Shown in pieces: positions 1 to 8,615 of a stretch of 64,000 bases of DNA. The position numbers were made by a program, and so were the translations under genes. The notes below the pieces were generated by a model. It was not told the DNA's origin. It did no database searches and was given only the letters and a program-made list of their open reading frames with translations. Source of the stretch: an uncultured Selenomonas sp. (GTDB lineage Bacteria > Bacillota > Negativicutes > Selenomonadales > Selenomonadaceae); the NCBI GenBank assembly GCA_905372355.1, contig CAJPOT010000002.1, positions 165,078 to 229,077 of the forward strand, in the 5' to 3' direction. Position 1 is the first letter of the stretch, and every line of letters starts with the position of its first letter.

Positions 1-1050
1 GCCATTGCCGTCCGTGCGCTGCACGGCCACGGTATGCGCGGCCTCTTCCGCTGCCTTCTGCATCGTCATGTCGATCGTCGTGTAGATCTTCAAGCCTTCC
101 TTATAGATGGCGTCGGCGCCGTATCGGTCGATGACCTTCTGCGTGATATAGTCGATGAAGTACGCGCCCGTCGTATCCTTCGCCTGTGTCTTATTGGCAA
201 GCGTCGGCTTCTCTTCCGTCGTCTTGCGCGCCGTCGCATGATTGATGTAGCCGTACTTCTCCATCTGATCAAGCACGACTTCCTTGCGTTCCTGCGCGGC
301 GTTGAAGTTGTTGAACGGCGAATAGTAGTTGGGGCTCTTCGGTATGCCCGCAAGCATCGCGCATTCGTTGAGGTCAAGATCCTCGACGTTCTTGCCGAAG
401 TACGTCTTCGCCGCCGCCTGCACGCCATAAGCGCCCTGTCCGAAGTAGATCTGGTTCAGATAAAGCTCCAAGATCTCCTGCTTCGTATACTGGCGTTCGA
501 TCTGCAGGGCGAGGAACACTTCCTGCACCTTGCGCTTGAGCGTCCGATCCTGCGTCAGGTAAGCATTTTTGGCGAGCTGCTGCGTGATCGTAGAGCCGCC
601 TTCGGAAATCGTCCTGCCCGTGATGTTGGCATAGACGGCGCGCAGAATGCCGCGCGGGTCGACGCCCATGTGCTCATAGAAGCGGTTGTCCTCGACCGCG
701 ACGAAAGCGTTCTGCAGATTTTTCGGAATCTGCGCGAGCTTTACCGGCTCACGGTTTTCCGTCGCATGAACATTGGCGATTTCGTTGCCGTTGATATCAT
801 AGATATGAGACGACGCCGGCGGACGGATGTCCTCAACGAGATTTTCTTTCGTATTCATGCTCGCCGTCAAAAAGCCGCAGCCGATGCCGACGAGCATGAC
901 AAAAAAGATGATGAAGAAACCCACGAGAGCGCGTACAATATTGCCGCCGCGGCTTTTCTTCTTCGGCGGCGGCTTCGGATTCGACTTCGGTGCCAGGCGT
1001 CTCTGCAGCTGCTGCCGCGAGGCGCGCGTCGCATCGGTACGTTTTTCCAT
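1..1050 (-). CDS. Penicillin-binding protein 1A (partial, C-terminus cut by window edge)
   Basis: Bifunctional peptidoglycan glycosyltransferase/transpeptidase anchored in the inner membrane. The 350 visible residues start MEKRTDATRA, then a basic Lys/Pro-rich cytoplasmic stretch, one membrane segment at about residues 38-62, and a GT51 domain. The glycosyltransferase motifs are visible: EDNRFYEHMG, GGSTITQQLAKN and the segment ending in YLNQIYFGQGAYG. The linker toward the transpeptidase begins before the window edge, so the penicillin-binding motifs lie outside. A strong AGGAGG lies just upstream of the ATG. It is the last visible gene of the long minus-strand array, about 90 bp after mutS2. 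Family assignment is firm; the exact paralogue name is not. Confidence 0.93.
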   Translation of the reverse strand, partial: MEKRTDATRASRQQLQRRLAPKSNPKPPPKKKSRGGNIVRALVGFFIIFFVMLVGIGCGFLTASMNTKENLVEDIRPPASSHIYDINGNEIANVHATENREPVKLAQIPKNLQNAFVAVEDNRFYEHMGVDPRGILRAVYANITGRTISEGGSTITQQLAKNAYLTQDRTLKRKVQEVFLALQIERQYTKQEILELYLNQIYFGQGAYGVQAAAKTYFGKNVEDLDLNECAMLAGIPKSPNYYSPFNNFNAAQERKEVVLDQMEKYGYINHATARKTTEEKPTLANKTQAKDTTGAYFIDYITQKVIDRYGADAIYKEGLKIYTTIDMTMQKAAEEAAHTVAVQRTDGNG

Positions 1051-1140
1051 GAAGAAGCTCCTCCTGCTCTGTTCAACGATATGCTTTTCATTATACTGCA
1101 ACGAAAGTGGCAGAGCAAGACATTATTGCCCGCTCTTCCA

Positions 1141-3516
1141 TCACTGCAAATCAACGAGCGTCGCGCCCGTGCCGCCCTCGCTGATGTCGGCGAAGTTGAA
1201 GCGGGAGACGCTCTTGTGATGCTTGAGATAATCGTGAATGCCCTTTCTGAGCGCTCCCGTCCCCTTGCCGTGGATGATGAGCACCTGGCCGAGTCCGCCG
1301 ACGACGGCATCGTCGAGGAATTTGCCGAGCACTTGCTCCGCTTCGTCGACCATGAGTCCGCGCACATCGATCTCGCGATGCAGGTTCGCCGTCTTCTGCA
1401 GAAGCGCACCCGCTCCCTTCGTACGGCTGCTTCTTTTCACGGCGGGCTGCTCCTTCCTCGCGCGTTCGACAAAGCGGCAGTCTCCCGCCTTGACGTACGT
1501 CTTGAGGCTGCCTAGCTGCACTTCGATATTTGCGCCTTGGATCTTGAGCACCGTCGCCTTTTGGTCGAGCTTTCGCACATAGACGACATCGCCGACAGCG
1601 AGCTTCTGCATGTCGATCTTCTCTTTGTACGCCTTGCCGGGGAGGAGTCCCGTGCGCGAGCGCTCCGCCGCTTCCTGCAGTTTCTCCCGCGCCTCCTGCA
1701 TGGCACGGCGGCGGCTCTCTATGCCGAGGTCGTCGAACTGCGCCTTGAGGCTCTTGATGATCTCCTCCGCCTCACGCCGCGTGCGCCGCACGAGATTTGC
1801 GCTCTCCTGCCTCGCCTTCTTGAGCATCTGCTCCTTCTTCTCGCGAATCTCATCCTTCAGCGCCTGCGTCTTTTCCTCAAGCTTCGCCACGCGCTGCTGC
1901 CTTTCCAGGATGTCGGCGTTCCTCTGCTCGTACATGAGCTTCTCGCTTTCGAGCTGGTTCACGACCTTCTCGAACTGGGCATGATCGGCCTTAATGAATT
2001 GCTGCGCACGCAAGATTGCCGCCTCCGAAAGGCCGAGGCGGCGGCTGATGGCAAAGGCGTTGCTCGCACCCGGCATCCCCGTCAGCAGACGGTACGTCGG
2101 GCGCAGCGTCTCGACATCGAATTCCACACAGGCATTCTCGACGCCCTCGCTCGTAAAAGCGAACGTCTTCAGCTCCGAATAATGCGTCGTCACGATCGTC
2201 GAGGCGCCGCGTGCGAGGAACTGCTCAAGGATAGCCATGGCGAGAGCCGCCCCTTCCTCGGGGTCGGTTCCCGCGCCGATCTCATCGAGCAGCAAGAGAT
2301 CCGTGCCCTCGACGCATTCCAAGAGTTTGACCAGATGCGACATGTGCGCGGAAAATGTGCTGAGGCTCTGCTCTATGCTCTGCTCGTCGCCGATGACCGT
2401 ATAGACATTCGTATATACAGAAATCTCAGATCCTGCGGCGGCGGGGATATAGCAGCCCGACTGCACCATGAGCGCAAAGAGTCCGATCGTCTTCAGGCTG
2501 ACCGTCTTGCCGCCCGTATTCGGTCCCGTGATGAGCAGCATGCGGTACGCTTCTCCAAGCGCGATGTCAATGGGCACGACCTTTGCCGCATCGATCAGCG
2601 GATGACGCGCGGCGACGAGATTCGTCCTTCCCTCGCGATTGATCGCGGGGCGCGTCGCCTGCATATCGGCTGCAAGCTTCGCCCGTGCGAAGATGAAGTC
2701 AAGAGAGGCGAGTATGGCACAATTCCCTTCGAGAACGCTGCCGTTCTTGCCGACCTCCTGCGAGAGAAGGCGCAGGATGCGCTGCACCTCGGTCTTTTCA
2801 GCGAGCGCAAGCTGCTTGAGGTCGTTGTTGAGGTCGACGAGAGCCATCGGCTCGATGAAGAGCGTCGCGCCGCTCGCCGACTGGTCGTGGACGATGCCTG
2901 GAAAGCTCTGGCGATACTCCTGCTTGATCGGTATGACATTTCGCTCCGCACGCTGTGTGATGATGGCGTCCTGAAAGAATTTCTGATACTCCGTGCGGTG
3001 CAGGATGGCTTCCATCTGCTCCTTCGCCCTGTGTCTGCCCGAGCGCAGTTCACGCCGTATGCGCGAAAGCTCGACACTCGCGTCGTCGAGCAAATTGCCG
3101 TGCTCGTCGACGCTGTTTTCCAGCCTGCGCTCCAACTGCCCGAGAATCTCGATGCCCTTTGCCTGCTCCTTGATGAGCGGCAAATCCATCTCCACTTCTT
3201 TGAAGAAGCGCTTGACGGCTCGCATCGCGCGCATCGTGCTCAGAAGATCGGTAAAATCGCCGAGGTCGAGCACGGCGCCGCGCTCGGCCTTCGCCAGAGA
3301 CTCGCGGATGTCGAAGACGCCGCCCATGGGCGGCGAGGAAAACGCCGAGAGGCGAACCGCCTCCTCCGTCTCGCGCAGAAGCTCCTCCACCTCAGCAAAA
3401 TCGCCCGACGGAAGGACGGCTCGCGCCTTTTCCTTGCCGAGGACGGAGCCTGCCTTCGCTTCCAGCATCGCGCGAATCTTGTCGTACTCAAGCGTGTCGA
3501 GTGTTTCTTTTTCCAT
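1141..3516 (-). CDS. mutS2: Endonuclease MutS2
   Basis: 791-residue MutS2, the MutS paralogue that acts on branched DNA and, in Bacillus, on collided ribosomes rather than in mismatch repair. Seen in order: a MutS core without the mismatch-recognition domain, a Walker A motif GPNTGGKT near residue 333, a DEIGAGTDP Walker B/signature, a long charged coiled coil at about residues 510-630, and a C-terminal Smr nuclease domain with DVRG and IHGKGTGALR. Length is normal for the family. The start MEKETLDTLEYDK is 21 bp after the stop of the upstream U32 gene, consistent with cotranscription. Confidence 0.96.
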   Translation of the reverse strand: MEKETLDTLEYDKIRAMLEAKAGSVLGKEKARAVLPSGDFAEVEELLRETEEAVRLSAFSSPPMGGVFDIRESLAKAERGAVLDLGDFTDLLSTMRAMRAVKRFFKEVEMDLPLIKEQAKGIEILGQLERRLENSVDEHGNLLDDASVELSRIRRELRSGRHRAKEQMEAILHRTEYQKFFQDAIITQRAERNVIPIKQEYRQSFPGIVHDQSASGATLFIEPMALVDLNNDLKQLALAEKTEVQRILRLLSQEVGKNGSVLEGNCAILASLDFIFARAKLAADMQATRPAINREGRTNLVAARHPLIDAAKVVPIDIALGEAYRMLLITGPNTGGKTVSLKTIGLFALMVQSGCYIPAAAGSEISVYTNVYTVIGDEQSIEQSLSTFSAHMSHLVKLLECVEGTDLLLLDEIGAGTDPEEGAALAMAILEQFLARGASTIVTTHYSELKTFAFTSEGVENACVEFDVETLRPTYRLLTGMPGASNAFAISRRLGLSEAAILRAQQFIKADHAQFEKVVNQLESEKLMYEQRNADILERQQRVAKLEEKTQALKDEIREKKEQMLKKARQESANLVRRTRREAEEIIKSLKAQFDDLGIESRRRAMQEAREKLQEAAERSRTGLLPGKAYKEKIDMQKLAVGDVVYVRKLDQKATVLKIQGANIEVQLGSLKTYVKAGDCRFVERARKEQPAVKRSSRTKGAGALLQKTANLHREIDVRGLMVDEAEQVLGKFLDDAVVGGLGQVLIIHGKGTGALRKGIHDYLKHHKSVSRFNFADISEGGTGATLVDLQ

Positions 3517-3537
3517 ACATAACCTTTCTCTTCTCTT

Positions 3538-6024
3538 TTACTGCACGCCGCGGAAATAATGGCCGCGCGTCACATCCTTTCCCTCAAGCTCCTTCAGATA
3601 GTCCTCCTGCTCCTTGATGAGCGTGCCTGAAAAGCGGCTCCATTCCTTGTAAAGGCGCACGCGTCTTCCCAGCTCCGCCGCTTCCATGAAGCGCCCGTCT
3701 ATGCGTAAAAAAGAGATACCGCGCGGCGCAAACTCCATCGCATGAAGCAGCATCGAAAGGCGCTTGCCGTTGAGGACGTGCATGTGGCATGACTGGTCGA
3801 ATACGAGCGGAAATTTCATGTCCTTCCTGTCCAACAAGGCGTAGCGCGTCTTTCCCTTACAGCACGGCATCGAACACGAGCCTGACGCTGCATTGCCGAG
3901 GAAACTGCCCAAGGCGCAGTATTCAGATACCATGAGTTCAAGATTTCCCTCGACGATGCACTCCACGGGAAAAGGCGCACGCACGGCAAGCGCCCCCGCC
4001 TGCTCCAGCGTAAGCTCGGGAGAAAGAACGGCGCGGCTCGCTCCCATTTCTGCAAGCTCCGCAAGCGCCCGGCAGTTAATGACGGGAAGCGACGCATCGG
4101 CATAAAACTTCAGCCCCGCCTCACGCACGACGCGGAGCGTGCCGAAGTTGTGGACGCTGACGGCATCGGGCGAAAGGCGCACGAAACCCTCGACGAGCTT
4201 TCGCCATGCCGCCATGTCGCGGCGCAGCACGAGGCGCGGCGTGTTGAACACGATGGCGCATCCTGCGCCGCGTGCGAGCTGCGCCGCCTCCGCGTAGTCG
4301 CGCAGGGGAATCGTACGATGATGGTAGGAATCGCCGCCGAAGACGATCTCGTCAGCGCCTGAGCGCACCGCCTCGCGCACGCCGGCGAGCGTGTCCGTCG
4401 CCGCCGCGATACGCGCCTCTCCCCTGCGTCCGGCGCGGGCAGGCACTTCTTCGTAGCGGAACGCAGGCAGGGCGGCGCGGCGATAGTGCGCCATGCGCTC
4501 TTCCTGCAAGGCAGCGAACGCTTTGCGCCGCGCCTCGTTGATCTCGCTGACGGGAACCATCACGCCATCCTCCATATCGAGGGAGACTTCCCCCAGGGAA
4601 AAGATCGTCGTACCGATGCGGCGCAGCTGCTTTTCAACGGTCGCTGCATCCAACGGTCGCTTCTTTGCAGATTCCGCATGAAACTCCGTCTTTGCCTGCG
4701 CTGCAAAACCGTCCCGATCATGCAAGGCGATGGAAAGGGGCTCACCTAGGCGCACGCGGACATGCGCCGCCACGGGCACGCGCCGCACGGGAGCGCCCGC
4801 GCGGAAAAAGCCGCGCGCCTTCTCCATGAGATGTGCGTCGAACACCTTGAACACGCGATCGTGCGGCTTCACGGGCGCATCGAGAGGCAATGTGACCTCC
4901 TCGCCCGCCTTCGCCGTAGGACAGGAGCGCCCCTTCTTGTCGCAGAGATCCGTCACCGTCGCCGTCTTCCTGCCGCCGACCTTGACCCAGAAATCCAGCT
5001 GATCTCCCTCGGCCAGATCACCCGAGAGCTTCAGCTTCACGCGCCCCGCCGTCCTGTCATTTTCGAGGACGCGTCCGACGAGAAGGCCGCGATTGTTCGG
5101 CCGGGAATCGCTCATCATCGTGCGCCCCGGACGCTCCTTTAGGTAGGCCGTCGTAAAATCGCGGTTGAAGATCTGCGCGAGCGCCTTTTCATCCTCTGCC
5201 GCGCTCGGCAGTCCCCTGCCTGCCTCGACGGCGTCGATGGCGCGGCGATAGGCGTCGACGACGACAGCGACGTACTCGGGACGCTTCATGCGCCCCTCGA
5301 TCTTCAGCGAAGCGATGCCGCTCTCCAAGAGTTCCGGCAAAAGCTCAATGGTCTTCAAATCCTTGGGCGAGAGCAGGAACTGCCCCGCAGCCTTGCCGAG
5401 AACATCCGCGCCCGTCTCATCGACAAGCGTATAGGGCAGACGGCACGGCTGCGCACAGCGACCGCGATTGCCGCTCCTGCCGCCGATCATGCTGCTCATC
5501 AGACACTGCCCCGAGTAGCAGACGCAAAGAGCCCCGTGCACGAAGGTCTCAATCTCCACCTGACAGTGAGCCGTGATATAGCGGATATCCTCCAGCGAAA
5601 GCTCGCGCGAGAGCACAACTCGTTCAAAGCCCATCTCCTGAAGAAGGAGCACGCCTTCCAGATTGTGCACGGTCATCTGCGTGCTCGCATGCAGCGGCAG
5701 ATCAGGCGCCGCCTGACGCGCGAGCCGATAAACGCCGAGATCCTGCACGAGCGCGGCATCCGCACCCGCCTCATAGAGGAAGCGCAGGTAGCGGGAGAGT
5801 GCCGCCATCTCCTCGTCGCGCACGATGGTGTTGACCGTCACATGCACGCGCACATCACGGCTGTGGGCGAAGGCGATCGCCTCGCGCATTCCCTCTTCGT
5901 CGAAGTTGTCCGCATAGGCGCGTGCGCCGAACATATTGCCTGCCAGATAGACGGCGTCAGCGCCGCCTTCCACAGCGGCCGTCAACGCCTCCCTGCTCCC
6001 TGCCGGAGCCAATAATTCAATCAA
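3538..6024 (-). CDS. Large U32-family protein with DUF3656-like region (RlhA/YdcP type)
   Basis: 828-residue collagenase-like U32 protein. Members of this type (E. coli RlhA) are needed for hydroxylation of a 23S rRNA cytidine; that role here is inferred. The N-terminal domain has LLAPAGS and ADAVYLAG, then the Cys-rich segment CYSGQCLMSS with RCAQPCR, which resembles an iron-sulfur ligand set. A DUF3656-like middle follows. A second U32-like half starts near residue 545 and contains the Cys cluster CSMPCCKGK. It is longer than E. coli RlhA. The start is a TTG, because GGAGG sits about 6 bases upstream and the TTG overlaps the scpB stop by 8 bases, suggesting translational coupling. Confidence 0.85.
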   Translation of the reverse strand: MIELLAPAGSREALTAAVEGGADAVYLAGNMFGARAYADNFDEEGMREAIAFAHSRDVRVHVTVNTIVRDEEMAALSRYLRFLYEAGADAALVQDLGVYRLARQAAPDLPLHASTQMTVHNLEGVLLLQEMGFERVVLSRELSLEDIRYITAHCQVEIETFVHGALCVCYSGQCLMSSMIGGRSGNRGRCAQPCRLPYTLVDETGADVLGKAAGQFLLSPKDLKTIELLPELLESGIASLKIEGRMKRPEYVAVVVDAYRRAIDAVEAGRGLPSAAEDEKALAQIFNRDFTTAYLKERPGRTMMSDSRPNNRGLLVGRVLENDRTAGRVKLKLSGDLAEGDQLDFWVKVGGRKTATVTDLCDKKGRSCPTAKAGEEVTLPLDAPVKPHDRVFKVFDAHLMEKARGFFRAGAPVRRVPVAAHVRVRLGEPLSIALHDRDGFAAQAKTEFHAESAKKRPLDAATVEKQLRRIGTTIFSLGEVSLDMEDGVMVPVSEINEARRKAFAALQEERMAHYRRAALPAFRYEEVPARAGRRGEARIAAATDTLAGVREAVRSGADEIVFGGDSYHHRTIPLRDYAEAAQLARGAGCAIVFNTPRLVLRRDMAAWRKLVEGFVRLSPDAVSVHNFGTLRVVREAGLKFYADASLPVINCRALAELAEMGASRAVLSPELTLEQAGALAVRAPFPVECIVEGNLELMVSEYCALGSFLGNAASGSCSMPCCKGKTRYALLDRKDMKFPLVFDQSCHMHVLNGKRLSMLLHAMEFAPRGISFLRIDGRFMEAAELGRRVRLYKEWSRFSGTLIKEQEDYLKELEGKDVTRGHYFRGVQ

Positions 6025-6685
6025 TGTTTTCCTCCGTATGCAAGGCGTCGTCAATCTCCTCAGCACGTTCTGCGCCATCTTCCGTCAACGCTTCCGGCGA
6101 TTCTTCCTCCTCGATCTGAGCCTCCCCATCGGCGGCGAGCAGCTCAAGCTGCACGTCGCCTTCTTCCGCAACCTCTTCCAAGGCCGGCAAAGCAGGCAGG
6201 TCGCTCAGTGCATTTAGTCCGAAGCACTTGAGAAAGACGTCCGTCGTACCGTAGAGGATCGGCCGCCCTAGAACAGGCTTCCTGCCTACTTCTTCGATAA
6301 GCTCCATCTCCAGGAGTTTCTGCAGCGCTCGCTCGACGCGCACACCGCGGATGTGCTCAATTTCCTGCTTCGTGATCGGCTGCTTGAAGGCGACGATCGA
6401 GAGCGTCTCCAAGGTCGGTGTCGTGAGTTTCCTGTCCTGCACCTCTGCAAGCTTCTGCACATAGGCATGACACTCGGGGCGCGTGACGAGCTGGAAGCCT
6501 CCCGCGACACGATGCAGCATGAGCCCGCTCCCACGCTCCTCCAACGTCTTCGCGTAAAGCGTCAAAAGCTCATCCAGGCTCTCCTCGTCAACCTGCAGGA
6601 TTTCTCTGAGCTGCACTGCCGTCACTGGCTCGCCGCGCACAAAAAGGAGCGCCTCCAAAGGCGCCTGCATTTCTTCCATAAACAT
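6017..6685 (-). CDS. scpB: Segregation and condensation protein B
   Basis: 222-residue winged-helix kleisin partner of the SMC-ScpAB chromosome condensation complex. The N-terminal two-thirds matches the family (LEALLFVRGEP, SIVAFKQPITKQEIE, GRPILYGTT). The last 45 or so residues are a very acidic tail, longer than in many homologues. The start codon shares one base with the scpA stop (TGATG), so the two subunits are probably translationally coupled. The downstream U32 gene starts inside its last codons. Confidence 0.95.
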   Translation of the reverse strand: MFMEEMQAPLEALLFVRGEPVTAVQLREILQVDEESLDELLTLYAKTLEERGSGLMLHRVAGGFQLVTRPECHAYVQKLAEVQDRKLTTPTLETLSIVAFKQPITKQEIEHIRGVRVERALQKLLEMELIEEVGRKPVLGRPILYGTTDVFLKCFGLNALSDLPALPALEEVAEEGDVQLELLAADGEAQIEEEESPEALTEDGAERAEEIDDALHTEENID

Positions 6686-7407
6686 CAGTGATCACTCGTC
6701 CTTAGGCAAACAAGAATATCGCCAAAAAGATCGCCCTGGCGAATCACGACGGAATGAAGCTTGATCAGCTCCAACAGCGCAAGAAAGGAAACGATCAGCT
6801 CCGCACGCGTGCCCGACGGGAATGCGGCGGCAAACGGCATCTGCCCTCCCTCGCGGTCGAGGAGCACGAGGATGTCCTCCATCTTTCCCTGTATGCTGTA
6901 GGCATCGGGCGCTACGAGTGCCTTCGGGATCGTGATCTCCTCGCGCACCTCCATGGCGATGCGAAAGGCGTCGACGAGCAGGGCGACGGACATTTCCTCC
7001 GGTGGCAGGCGGCGCACGGGAAGCGGCAGCGGCTTTCGCGCAAACACCCTCTCCTGCAGCGCGGCAAGACCGTCGAGTTCCACGCTGACGCGGCGGAAGC
7101 GACGATACTCCAAGATGCGCTCCACAAGTTCCCTGCGCGGATCTTCCTCCTCTTCCTCCTCCTTTTCTTTCGGCGGCTTCGGCAGCATCATGCGCGACTT
7201 GATCTGCAGGAGCGTCGCCGCCATGACGATGAATTCGCTCGCAACCTCGATATCAAACTCCTGCATCTCTTCAAGGTAGTTCATGTACTGCTCGGTCAGA
7301 ACCGCCATCGGGATATCGTAGATGTCGATCTTGTTCTTCTCGATGAGGTGCATGAGGAGATCCATCGGCCCTTCAAAAGCATTGAGCCGTACCGTATACT
7401 TGTCCAT
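6685..7407 (-). CDS. scpA: Segregation and condensation protein A
   Basis: 240-residue kleisin subunit that bridges SMC heads. The N-terminus contains FEGPMDLLMHLIEKNKIDIYD, the family hallmark for SMC-neck contact. A short acidic Glu-rich linker lies at about residues 100-110 (EKEEEEEEED), and a C-terminal winged helix follows. It lies 9 bp after the M50 protease gene and directly upstream of scpB. Length and gene order are normal for Firmicutes. Confidence 0.95.
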   Translation of the reverse strand: MDKYTVRLNAFEGPMDLLMHLIEKNKIDIYDIPMAVLTEQYMNYLEEMQEFDIEVASEFIVMAATLLQIKSRMMLPKPPKEKEEEEEEDPRRELVERILEYRRFRRVSVELDGLAALQERVFARKPLPLPVRRLPPEEMSVALLVDAFRIAMEVREEITIPKALVAPDAYSIQGKMEDILVLLDREGGQMPFAAAFPSGTRAELIVSFLALLELIKLHSVVIRQGDLFGDILVCLRTSDH

Positions 7408-7416
7408 GAGAGCAAA

Positions 7417-8043
7417 TCAGATGAGCAGACCGACGACCGCCGCGAGCGTGGAGTAGAGCGCCCAGGAGACAGCGCCCAAGAGGCGCGCGAACGGCCCGAC
7501 CATGATCAGCAGAATGAGAATAATGAACGTGTAGCGTTCCAGACGCATGAGTTCATACGCCCAGCGCCCCGGCAAGAATGCCATGAGTACGCGCGAACCG
7601 TCAAGGGGCGGCAGCGGTATCATATTGAACACAGCGAAGTTGACGTTGATCAGCGCGAGAAGCTGCATGACCGTATAAAAGCCCTGCGATACAGGCAGAC
7701 CGAGACGCGCGTAGACAGCAAAAAAAAGCATGGCCAGAAATGCTATGACAAGGTTGGACGCCGGCCCTGCCAGAGCCACGAGGACTTCGCCCTTGCGCAT
7801 GTCGCGAAAATTCCTCGGATTTATCATCACGGGCTTCGCCCAGCCGAAATGAACGAGGAACAGCGTCAAAAGCCCGATGGGATCGATGTGCGCCTTGGGA
7901 TTGAGCGTGAGCCTGCCCATGAGGCGCGGCGTCATGTCGCCCATGGCAACGGCGACGCGTGCGTGGGAATACTCGTGCACGACCATGGCAATCAAAATTC
8001 CCGGGATACCCGCGATGAACCACATCAAATCAGAACCAAACAT
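7417..8043 (-). CDS. Site-2 protease family (M50) membrane zinc metalloprotease
   Basis: 208-residue polytopic membrane protein with the zinc-binding HEYSH (HExxH) in the first membrane segment and NMIPLPPLDG (the NPDG-type third-ligand motif) in a later segment. This is the short bacterial rhomboid-unlike S2P class without PDZ domains, often found beside scpA in Firmicutes. The substrate is unknown. At least four hydrophobic segments are visible. It follows the NUDIX gene by 13 bp in the same array. Confidence 0.9.
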   Translation of the reverse strand: MFGSDLMWFIAGIPGILIAMVVHEYSHARVAVAMGDMTPRLMGRLTLNPKAHIDPIGLLTLFLVHFGWAKPVMINPRNFRDMRKGEVLVALAGPASNLVIAFLAMLFFAVYARLGLPVSQGFYTVMQLLALINVNFAVFNMIPLPPLDGSRVLMAFLPGRWAYELMRLERYTFIILILLIMVGPFARLLGAVSWALYSTLAAVVGLLI

Positions 8044-8056
8044 ATTCCGCCTCCCG

Positions 8057-8605
8057 TCAGTGTTTCGCTTTGCCGAACGCCGTCATGAGAATTGCTGTCA
8101 CGGACTTCGCATCGAAGATCTCGCCGGATTTGACGCGCTCTACGGCCTCTTCGAGCGGCATCTTGACGACGTGGATGAACTCATCATCGTCCGTATGCTG
8201 CTCGCCCGCCTGCAAATCGTGCGCGGCGTAGATATGGATGTACTCATTGGAAAACCCGACGGTCGTGCCGATCGTCGTGAGCTTTTCCCAATGCTTTGCC
8301 GTGTATCCCGTCTCCTCGGAAAGCTCGCGCACGGCACACACGAGCGGATCTTCCTTCGGAGAATCGAGCTTGCCCGCCGGAATCTCAAGCGTGACGCGGT
8401 CGACGGGATAGCGGTACTGGCGCACGAGCAGCACCGTACCGTCCTCGAACACGGGCAGGACGGCGGAAGCGCCGGGATGCCTGACCCACTCGCGCACGGC
8501 TTCCCTGCCATTCGGCAGCGTCACCGTATCGCGTCGAACATGGAGCAGGACGCCGTCGTAGATGTTTTCACTCCTGAGCTTTTTCTCCAACAAATCTTCG
8601 TACAT
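8057..8605 (-). CDS. NUDIX hydrolase, ADP-ribose pyrophosphatase type
   Basis: 182-residue NUDIX enzyme likely to hydrolyse ADP-ribose or related nucleotide sugars. The Nudix box is recognisable as GKLDSPKEDPLVCAVRELSE, with REL-SEETG intact. The spacing between the first Gly and the first Glu is one residue longer than the canonical GX5E. The ATG at MYEDLLEKKL was chosen because AAAGGGG lies just upstream; the open frame runs farther but overlaps recN. Substrate specificity cannot be read from the sequence. Confidence 0.88.
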   Translation of the reverse strand: MYEDLLEKKLRSENIYDGVLLHVRRDTVTLPNGREAVREWVRHPGASAVLPVFEDGTVLLVRQYRYPVDRVTLEIPAGKLDSPKEDPLVCAVRELSEETGYTAKHWEKLTTIGTTVGFSNEYIHIYAAHDLQAGEQHTDDDEFIHVVKMPLEEAVERVKSGEIFDAKSVTAILMTAFGKAKH

Positions 8606-8615
8606 ATTTTCCCCT

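Noticed and set aside
34-3522. Long plus-strand open frames over pbp1A and mutS2
   Set aside because: They are rich in Arg/Leu/His, as expected for antisense of GC-rich genes, have no ribosome-binding sites, and mirror well-supported minus-strand genes.
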